Shown here: piece by piece, positions 6,693 through 11,236 of the stretch
Numbering within the stretch: the first letter of the stretch is position 1
Layout of the letters: each line of letters starts with the position of its first letter
Origin: Nitrospirota bacterium
GTDB taxonomy: Bacteria > NPL-UPA2 > JAGMAN01
Assembly (NCBI GenBank): GCA_030605915.1
Contig: JAUWHM010000061.1
Span: 1 to 11,236 of the forward strand
Direction: 5' to 3'
DNA length: 11,236 nt
Notes under the pieces: model-generated
Databases searched by the model: none
Seen by the model: the letters and a program-made list of their open reading frames with translations, nothing else
What the model was told of the DNA's origin: nothing
Program-made: the position numbers and the translations under genes

Positions 6693-7745
6693 TCAGCCAA
6701 TTTCTTTAAGAACAGCATCCAGTTTGGCAGGAATTACAACTGGCTCCCCCACCACCTTTACTGCCCGCTCTGGGTCCTTCAGTCCATGCCCGGTGAGAAT
6801 ACAGACTATGCTTTCCCCCGGCTTAAAGTAGCCTTCCCTGCTCAGCTTAACCAATCCGGCCAGGCCAGCCGCTGAAGCGGGCTCTACAAAAATTCCTTCT
6901 AAGTTAGCTAACATTTTATAGGCATTGATAATTTCTTCATCGGTCACCATGTCAATCATCCCGCCTGATTCATCCCGGGCCGCTTCCGCTCTTTTCCAAC
7001 TGGCCGGGTTGCCAATTCTAATGGCAGTAGCAATCGTTTCCGGTTTTTCAATTGCGTGGCCTCTGACAATGGGAGCGGCTCCCTCTGCCTGAAAACCCAT
7101 CATCTTGGGGAGCTTCTTCGCTTTAGCGGCTTTATAATACTCCTTATATCCTTTCCAGTAAGCGGTGATATTCCCGGCATTTCCCACGGGCATGAATTGA
7201 TAATCGGGTGAATCCCCTAAGACATCAATAATTTCAAAGGCGGCTGTCTTCTGCCCCTCAATCCGGTTCGGGTTGAGGGAATTAACTAAGGTAATGGGAT
7301 ATTTGGAGGTAATCTCTCTTACTAAATTCAGGGCATCATCAAAATTTCCCTCTATGGCCAATACCACAGCCCCATGCACTAAAGCCTGGGCCAGCTTCCC
7401 TAAGGCAATGGCCCCTTTGGGAATCAAGACGACGCACTTCATCTTACCCCGAGCGGCATAGGCAGCCGCCGAGGCAGAAGTGTTACCGGTGGAGGCGCAC
7501 ATCACCGCCTTTGAGCTTTCCTCCAGGGCTTTTGAGACCGCTATCGTCATCCCTCTGTCTTTAAAGGAACCAGTGGGGTTCAGTCCCTCATATTTGAGAT
7601 AAACTTCAAGATCCTGGCCGAGCGCCTTAGCTAAATTCTCCGCCTTTAGGAGAGGAGTATTCCCCTCGTTTAAGGTCACTACCGGCGTCTTGTCAGTGAC
7701 CGGCAAATAGTCTCTATATTTATCAATTATCCCTTTCCAAATCAT
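6693..7745 (-). CDS. thrC: Threonine synthase
   Basis: This PLP enzyme converts O-phospho-L-homoserine to L-threonine and phosphate, the last step of threonine synthesis. The 350-residue protein is the short bacterial/archaeal form. It has EGNTPLL at 27-33, the PLP lysine K62 in NPTGSFKDRGM, CASTGNTSASAAAYA at about 83-97 binding the cofactor and substrate, the phosphate loop PVGNAGNI at 186-193, and EPASAAGLAGL at 288-298. An AGAGGG ribosome binding site lies four bases before the ATG. It is 74 bases after hom, with a 43-bp repeat in that gap, and is joined to etfB by a one-base gap. Together with hom it marks a threonine operon; no homoserine kinase (thrB) is adjacent. Confidence 0.95.
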   Translation of the reverse strand: MIWKGIIDKYRDYLPVTDKTPVVTLNEGNTPLLKAENLAKALGQDLEVYLKYEGLNPTGSFKDRGMTIAVSKALEESSKAVMCASTGNTSASAAAYAARGKMKCVVLIPKGAIALGKLAQALVHGAVVLAIEGNFDDALNLVREITSKYPITLVNSLNPNRIEGQKTAAFEIIDVLGDSPDYQFMPVGNAGNITAYWKGYKEYYKAAKAKKLPKMMGFQAEGAAPIVRGHAIEKPETIATAIRIGNPASWKRAEAARDESGGMIDMVTDEEIINAYKMLANLEGIFVEPASAAGLAGLVKLSREGYFKPGESIVCILTGHGLKDPERAVKVVGEPVVIPAKLDAVLKEIG

Positions 7746-7774
7746 TATTCCCTCTCGCCTCGCACCGCAGCAGT

Positions 7775-7817
7775 TTAGCCATGCAAAGTTTCGGTCTTAG
7801 CCCTGAGCGGATTTTTT
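7775..7817 (-). repeat. 43-bp intergenic repeat, copy A, before thrC
   Basis: On the + strand it reads TTAGCC-A-TGCAAAGTTTCGG, two variable bases, TTAGCC-C-TGAGCGG and a T-run. It matches copy B (9134-9176) at 39 of 43 positions. It begins two bases after the hom stop codon and ends 29 bases before the thrC ATG. The two TTAGCC-N-TG units are 22 bp apart, two helical turns. It could be an operator or the end of a dispersed element. Confidence 0.8.
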
Positions 7818-7819
7818 TG

Positions 7820-9121
7820 TTATATCATTGATTCCACTCTAATCAGCATGGTCTTAGCTTTGACTACAGGAAGCTCGTCAATCTTTTTTAGAGCCAGGCG
7901 AACAGCCATTTCTTTCGCCTCATGGGTCATCATGACGATGGGAACGATATCCAACTCCCTCCTCTCCTTCTGAATGACCGAGGCGATGGAAATATCATTC
8001 TGCCCGAGGATGCCAGATATTTCCGCTAGCACTCGTGGCTGATCCACCACAGAAAATCGGAAATAGTATTTTGACTGGCTCTCTTCCATTGGCCTTATCC
8101 TCTTCACGGATGGCCAGTAGCTAATGGCTGGAACTCGACCAGGAGAGCGAGAGAGAAGATTGCGAGCCAAATCCACTACATCGGCCGCCACCGCACTCGC
8201 GGTGGGCATCTGTCCTGCTCCCTGACCATAGATGAGCACCTCACCAATACAGTCTCCCCTGAGATAACAGGCATTGAAGATTCCACTCACTGAGGAGAGA
8301 AGATGGTCTTGAGGAAGCAAAGTGGGATGGACTCTGACCTCTATCTCTTCATCGCCTACTTCCTTAGCAATAGCCAGTAGTTTAATGGAGTAGCCAAACT
8401 CGCGGGCATACTGGATATCGCGGTCAGTGATTTCAGCTATTCCTTCTACATAAAGGTCACTTAGCCTTACCCTTGTCCCAAAGCCAATGGGGGCTAAAAT
8501 AGTCAGCTTGTGAGCCGAATCTATTCCTTCGATGTCCATAGCCGGGTCAGCCTCTGCATATCCCAGTCTCTTTGCCTCCGAAAGAGCTTCCTGGAAACTC
8601 GACCCCTCCTGGCTCATCCGGGATAGAACATAGTTGGCCGTGCCGTTGATAATCCCTAAGATGCACTGAATGCGATTAGCTACCAGGCCTTCTTTGAGGA
8701 TCTTGATAATGGGCATCCCTCCCCCCACGCTTCCCTCAAAGTAAACATCTACCCCGCCGCGGCGGGCGGCCTCAAATATCTCCTCTCCCTGCTCAGCTAA
8801 AAGGGCTTTATTGGCGGTGACCACATGCTTCCCCTTTTTTATCGCCTCTAAAATATAGGTCTTAGCTGGCTCATCTCCCCCAATCAGCTCCACAATTATG
8901 TCTATCTCAGAGTCGTCGAGGAGAGCCTCAACATCAGTGGTGAGAATTCTCTTATCTACTTCCACTGAGCGTGGGGAGACAATGTCTTTATCAGCAATGG
9001 CCTTGATTTGCAGTTCCCCCTTCAGCCTCTCTTTGATAAGAGATGCGTTACTTTTAAGGACCTTAACCAGCCCCACTCCAACCGTTCCAAATCCAATCAA
9101 ACCAATATTTATCGTTCTCAT
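7820..9121 (-). CDS. hom: Homoserine dehydrogenase with C-terminal ACT domain
   Basis: This enzyme reduces aspartate semialdehyde to homoserine with NAD(P)H, the branch point toward threonine and methionine. In 433 residues the Rossmann fold has GLIGFGTVG at 7-15 (GxGxxG 10-15) and TANKALL with K105. The catalytic domain has NGTANYVLSRM at 159-169 and YAEADPAMDIEGIDSAHKL with E190, D196, D201 and K205, a spacing that matches the catalytic set described for the yeast enzyme. Residues about 352-430 form an ACT domain (YFRFSVVDQPRVLAEISGIL), usually the site of feedback control by threonine. GAGG lies just before the ATG. It is a separate enzyme, not fused to aspartokinase. A 43-bp repeat and several hairpins lie upstream. 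Confidence 0.96.
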   Translation of the reverse strand: MRTINIGLIGFGTVGVGLVKVLKSNASLIKERLKGELQIKAIADKDIVSPRSVEVDKRILTTDVEALLDDSEIDIIVELIGGDEPAKTYILEAIKKGKHVVTANKALLAEQGEEIFEAARRGGVDVYFEGSVGGGMPIIKILKEGLVANRIQCILGIINGTANYVLSRMSQEGSSFQEALSEAKRLGYAEADPAMDIEGIDSAHKLTILAPIGFGTRVRLSDLYVEGIAEITDRDIQYAREFGYSIKLLAIAKEVGDEEIEVRVHPTLLPQDHLLSSVSGIFNACYLRGDCIGEVLIYGQGAGQMPTASAVAADVVDLARNLLSRSPGRVPAISYWPSVKRIRPMEESQSKYYFRFSVVDQPRVLAEISGILGQNDISIASVIQKERRELDIVPIVMMTHEAKEMAVRLALKKIDELPVVKAKTMLIRVESMI

Positions 9122-9133
9122 AATGACCTCATA

Positions 9134-9176
9134 TTAGCCCTGCAAAGTTTCGGCATTAGCCGTGAGCGGATTTTTT
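9134..9176 (-). repeat. 43-bp intergenic repeat, copy B, before hom
   Basis: This copy matches copy A (7775-7817) at 39 of 43 positions; the differences are single bases at repeat positions 7, 21, 22 and 29. It ends 12 bases before the hom ATG, leaving only the ribosome binding site between them. It has TTAGCC-N-TG half-sites at 9134 and 9156, and its GTTTCGGCAT (9147-9156) is the left arm of a larger inverted repeat whose right arm is at 9358-9367. Confidence 0.8.
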
Positions 9177-9367
9177 CTTGCCGCCGTGTCTTTAAGAAGC
9201 TATAAGCGGCAAGAAAACCCTCGGAGGCACGCTCCCAACAAAGACTATGTCTATTATAAGACCATATTTTACATGGAGCGTGCCGAGAATGAGCGAAGGG
9301 CTACGGTGAAACACCGCAAAGCAGTGCTACTCCGCTAGCAGTACTGCCTTCGGCTGTATGCCGAAAC
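9147..9367. repeat. Intergenic stem-loop cluster bounded by a 10-bp inverted repeat
   Basis: Between hom and the aminotransferase gene, GTTTCGGCAT (9147-9156) and ATGCCGAAAC (9358-9367) are perfect inverted repeats. Inside are a perfect 12-bp stem TTTTCTTGCCGC/GCGGCAAGAAAA (9173-9184 with 9206-9217), a long imperfect stem (9220-9235 with 9275-9287, three-base bulge), CGGTG-AAA-CACCG (9304-9316), an imperfect stem using GCAGT-GCTA and TAGC..ACTGC (9321-9347), and TTCGGC-TGTAT-GCCGAA (9349-9365). None is followed by a T-run on its 3' side, so they are not ordinary terminators. The region has no coding frame. It may be a MITE-like element or a structured 5' leader of hom. Confidence 0.6.
9253..9258 (-). 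promoter_or_regulatory. Possible -10 box for hom
   Basis: The minus strand reads a perfect TATAAT here, about 130 bases before the hom start. No good -35 is present at 16-18 bp upstream, and the site falls in the loop of the long imperfect hairpin at 9220-9287, so it is only a candidate. Confidence 0.3.
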
Positions 9368-9383
9368 TCGGTTCTATTACATA

Positions 9384-10559
9384 TCATTTAGCTGAGAGAG
9401 CCTTCTTTATCCCCCTCACTGCCTGGCGGATGCGATGCTCATTCTCTACCAGGGCAAATCTCACATAACCTTCTCCATAGCTTCCAAAGCCTATTCCCGG
9501 AGCCACGGCTACCTCTGCCTTCTTCAAAAGCAGGGAGGAGAATTTCATGGAGCCCATCTTCCTGAACTTATCTGGAATGGGAGCCCAGAGATACATGGTC
9601 GCCTTGGGAGTGGGCACCGACCAGCCAATTCTATTTAAACCCCTGACCAAAATGTCTCTTCTCCTGCGATAAGTCTCGGCTACTTCCTCAACGAAGTCCT
9701 GGGAGCCACGCAGGGCAACGATGGAGGCTACCTGAATGGGAGTGAATATGCCGTAGTCATAGTATCCCTTTATCTTGGATAAGGCAGACAGTATCTTCCG
9801 ATTACCGAGGGCAAATCCCACTCTCCAGCCAGCCATATTATAGCTCTTGGACAGAGTATAGAACTCAATTCCCACCTGCTTGGCCCCTTTAGCCTGTAAG
9901 AAGCTGGGAGCTTGGTAACCATCAAAGCATATCTCCGAATAAGCTAAATCATGAATGACAATTATCTTCTCCTTCTTAGCGAAACGGACCAGTTCCTGAA
10001 AGAAATCCAAATCCACCACCTGGGTGGTGGGATTATGAGGATAACTTAAGATAATAACCTTGGGTTTAGGATAACTCTCAGAAACAATCTCAGATAAATC
10101 AGGAACGAAGTTGTTCTCTTCCGTTAAAGGGAGACTAACTAAATTGCCCCCGGCAATGGCCACACTGTAGAGATAAGCTGGGTAGGTTGGGTCCTGAACG
10201 AGGACTACATCTCCTCGATTCAAAATGGCTAAGGCAAGGTGGCTTATACCCTCCTTTGACCCAATGGTTACCACTGCTTCTTTCTCTGGGTCGAGAAGGA
10301 CGCCAAATCTCCTTTCATACCATTCACAGATGGCCCTTCTCAAGTGCACAATCCCCTTTGAAGCTGAATAGCGGTGAGCCTTTGGGTCGTGGGCCACCTG
10401 GCACAGCTTCTCGATGATGTAACCAGCCGGGGGACGATCTGGATTGCCCATGCCCAGGTCAATCACATCTATCCCTTTGCGCCTTGCCTCCAGCTTCTCC
10501 TCACCTATCTGACCGAACATATAAGGAGGAAGTCGCGATATTCTATCTGACTCTACCAT
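9384..10559 (-). CDS. alaC: Class I/II PLP aminotransferase, AlaC-like (alanine or LL-diaminopimelate type)
   Basis: It is a fold-type I aminotransferase of 391 residues that closely recalls E. coli AlaC (glutamate-pyruvate aminotransferase) along its length. Motifs: RISRLPPYMFGQI at 6-18, DLGMGNPDRPP at 34-44, YSASKGIVHLRRAI at 64-77, GSKEGISHL at 100-108, DPTYPAYLYS at 123-132, SYPHNPTTQ at 172-180 (N176), HDLAYSEICFDG with D204, PLP lysine K238 in TLSKSYNMAGWR, and R367 in YVRFALVEN for the substrate carboxylate. LL-diaminopimelate aminotransferases are close relatives, so the substrate is not certain; its place before hom and thrC suits a role in pyruvate/aspartate-family amino acids. The ATG at 10557-10559 has no clear ribosome binding site and an in-frame stop lies a short way upstream, so this start is chosen by homology. 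Confidence 0.88.
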   Translation of the reverse strand: MVESDRISRLPPYMFGQIGEEKLEARRKGIDVIDLGMGNPDRPPAGYIIEKLCQVAHDPKAHRYSASKGIVHLRRAICEWYERRFGVLLDPEKEAVVTIGSKEGISHLALAILNRGDVVLVQDPTYPAYLYSVAIAGGNLVSLPLTEENNFVPDLSEIVSESYPKPKVIILSYPHNPTTQVVDLDFFQELVRFAKKEKIIVIHDLAYSEICFDGYQAPSFLQAKGAKQVGIEFYTLSKSYNMAGWRVGFALGNRKILSALSKIKGYYDYGIFTPIQVASIVALRGSQDFVEEVAETYRRRRDILVRGLNRIGWSVPTPKATMYLWAPIPDKFRKMGSMKFSSLLLKKAEVAVAPGIGFGSYGEGYVRFALVENEHRIRQAVRGIKKALSAK

Positions 10560-10568
10560 TCTATTATT

Positions 10569-10636
10569 TCGCTTATGGCTAATCGCTTATTGCAAATCGC
10601 CTATCGCCCCTCACTAATCGCAAATTGCTATTCGCC
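10569..10636 (-). repeat. Degenerate short tandem repeat between lipoyl gene and aminotransferase gene
   Basis: Almost the whole 80-bp gap is built of variants of a short unit. On the minus strand it reads like GCGAATAGC, AATTTGCGATTAG, GCGATAGGCGATTTGC, AATAAGCGATTAGCC, AATAAGCGAAAT and so on, with GCGAWWW recurring every 7-17 bases. No gene or terminator was seen in it. The aminotransferase start follows immediately, without a clear ribosome binding site. Confidence 0.6.
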
Positions 10637-10639
10637 TTT

Positions 10640-10897
10640 TTATTCAATAGCCGCTAACTTCTGCCCCACCTTGATTGTCTCCCCCTCCTCAGCTGAGATT
10701 TCCTTTAAGGTCCCGGAAGCGGGGCAAGGCACATTGAAGGTGGCCTTATCGGTGGTCATCTCCACCAGATCTTCCCCCTCCTTTACCTCATCCCCTTCCT
10801 GATGAAGCCAGTAGGAGACCGTGGCCTCGTTAACCTCCTCGCCCAACTCTGGCAAAACCACTTCCTTACCCGAAGAGTACTGTTTCACCGTAGCCAA
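10640..10897 (-). CDS. Stand-alone biotinyl/lipoyl-domain protein
   Basis: The 85-residue product is a single lipoyl domain: KEVVLPELGEEVNEATV, then GDEVKEGEDLVEMTTDKATFNVPCPASG with the lysine of TDKA as the lipoylation site, and GTLKEISAEEGETIKVGQKLAAIE closing the second half of the barrel. It resembles the N-terminal domain of 2-oxoacid dehydrogenase E2 subunits, but the gene stops at once after the domain, with no linker, E1/E3-binding or acyltransferase part. I chose the TTG at 10895-10897 because GGAGGTGA lies about ten bases before it and the resulting MATVKQYSSGKEVVLPELG resembles family N-termini; a longer frame from an ATG at 10969 would begin inside the upstream terminator T-run and add unrelated residues. 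It has its own likely promoter. It may be a free lipoyl carrier or the remnant of an E2 gene. Confidence 0.85.
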   Translation of the reverse strand: MATVKQYSSGKEVVLPELGEEVNEATVSYWLHQEGDEVKEGEDLVEMTTDKATFNVPCPASGTLKEISAEEGETIKVGQKLAAIE

Positions 10898-10937
10898 ATC
10901 TTCTTCACCTCCCCAGTAACCATATTCGCCGCAGCTC

Positions 10938-10946
10938 ACTATAGCA
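10938..10946 (-). promoter_or_regulatory. Candidate extended -10 promoter for the lipoyl-domain gene
   Basis: The minus strand reads TGC-TATAGT (TATAGT at 10938-10943, TG at 10945-10946), an extended -10 form about 40 bases before the TTG start and just after the hflC terminator, where a new promoter is expected. A TTGACT further upstream is only 11 bases away, too close for a normal -35. Confidence 0.4.
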
Positions 10947-10966
10947 TAAGAGATAGTCAATGGCAA

Positions 10967-11005
10967 CAAAAAATAGCCCGGCAGCTATGACAATAGCCAC
11001 CGGGC
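10967..11005 (-). terminator. Rho-independent terminator after hflC
   Basis: On the minus strand a 13-bp stem GCCCGGTGGCTAT / ATAGCTGCCGGGC (two G-T wobbles) closes a four-base loop TGTC at 10989-10992 and is followed by TATTTTTTG. It lies 35 bases beyond the hflC stop codon and separates hflC from the lipoyl-domain gene. Confidence 0.9.
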
Positions 11006-11040
11006 GTCTACGAGCTTAGTATTAGTGACTTAGTAAGGTG

Positions 11041-11236
11041 TTAATCTCTTGGGCCGAACCTGAGGCTCTTCAGATATTTATAGTAATCACTATCGGTAGT
11101 TAGGATTATGGTAGATTTCTCATCAATCGTCTCTCGGTATGTCTCTAATGTCTTTAAGAATGAGTAGAAATCAGGGTCCTGGCTATAAGCATCGGCATAA
11201 ATCTTGATTGTCCGGGCATCTGCCTTTCCTCTAATG
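11041..11236 (-). CDS. hflC: HflC, C-terminal end (SPFH/band 7 protease regulator), rest outside window
   Basis: The minus strand is open from the right edge of the window to a TAA at 11041-11043, giving 64 residues with no start codon in view. They read IRGKADARTIKIYADAYSQD, then PDFYSFLKTLETYRETID, then STIILTTDSDYYKYLKSL. The pattern RGxADAxxIxIYAxAYxxDPxFYxFLxxLExYR is the hallmark of the end of HflC. HflC is a membrane-anchored SPFH protein that with HflK controls the FtsH protease. An intrinsic terminator follows, so this is the last gene of its operon; hflK would be expected upstream, beyond the right edge. Confidence 0.9.
   Translation of the reverse strand, partial: IRGKADARTIKIYADAYSQDPDFYSFLKTLETYRETIDEKSTIILTTDSDYYKYLKSLRFGPRD

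Noticed and set aside
6692..6718. Upstream ATG adding nine residues to EtfB
   Set aside because: Family members begin at the MNIIVCIKQVPD methionine, and the extra residues overlap the end of thrC without a ribosome binding site.
9173..9217. Perfect 12-bp stem before hom as an intrinsic terminator of the aminotransferase gene
   Set aside because: On the minus strand the stem is followed by A residues and not T residues, and on the plus strand it is followed by AAAA; it is not a terminator in either direction.
9122..9383. T-box or amino-acid riboswitch in the hom leader
   Set aside because: No T-box consensus or recognisable riboswitch core was found, and no terminator/antiterminator pair is evident.
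10898..10969. Longer start for the lipoyl-domain protein at an ATG in 10967-10969
   Set aside because: The added residues resemble no lipoyl protein, the start falls in the T-run of the hflC terminator, and a better ribosome binding site precedes the TTG at 10897.

Overview
The window looks like a chromosomal segment of an anaerobic bacterium, probably from an uncultivated lineage. The evidence for bacteria is Shine-Dalgarno sites before most genes, an intrinsic terminator, an HflC C-terminus and an ACT-domain homoserine dehydrogenase. The evidence for anaerobic metabolism is an electron-transfer flavoprotein alpha subunit with a fused 2x[4Fe-4S] ferredoxin domain. No rRNA, tRNA or species-specific marker is present, so the lineage cannot be named.

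Left half (1-4580, genes on +). The 5'-truncated end of an AAA ATPase of the DUF4143 type is followed by a complete CRISPR adaptation module, cas1-cas2-cas4. A 188-bp leader and a CRISPR array come next. The array has nine identical 37-bp repeats and eight spacers of 35-38 bp. No interference gene (Cascade, cas3, cas10, cas6, cas9 or cas12) is in view. The most unusual structure is at the distal end of the array. After the ninth repeat there is a 612-bp interval that carries its own ribosome binding site and a gene for a putative secreted protein, and a tenth repeat (one base changed) then closes it. That gene has no stop codon of its own before the tenth repeat; its reading frame runs through the repeat and into the antisense of etfA. 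The interval therefore behaves like a gene-sized 'spacer' holding a truncated foreign gene.

Right half (4581-11236, all genes on -). In transcription order these are: the C-terminus of hflC, an intrinsic terminator, a small stand-alone lipoyl-domain protein, an AlaC-type aminotransferase, homoserine dehydrogenase with an ACT domain (hom), threonine synthase (thrC), etfB and ferredoxin-fused etfA. Hom and ThrC act in the pathway from aspartate to threonine; the homoserine kinase step (thrB) is not in the window. thrC and etfB are one base apart (TGA-G-ATG) and are probably translationally coupled. EtfB and EtfA form the FAD-binding heterodimer that passes electrons between a dehydrogenase and a partner not seen here.

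Non-coding structure. A 43-bp sequence occurs twice with 39 identities, once just before hom and once just before thrC. Each copy contains two TTAGCC-N-TG half-sites exactly 22 bp apart, so it could be a shared operator or the end of a dispersed repeat. The hom upstream region also carries a run of five stem-loops enclosed by a 10-bp inverted repeat, and a degenerate GCGATTWGC-like repeat fills the gap between the lipoyl gene and the aminotransferase gene.
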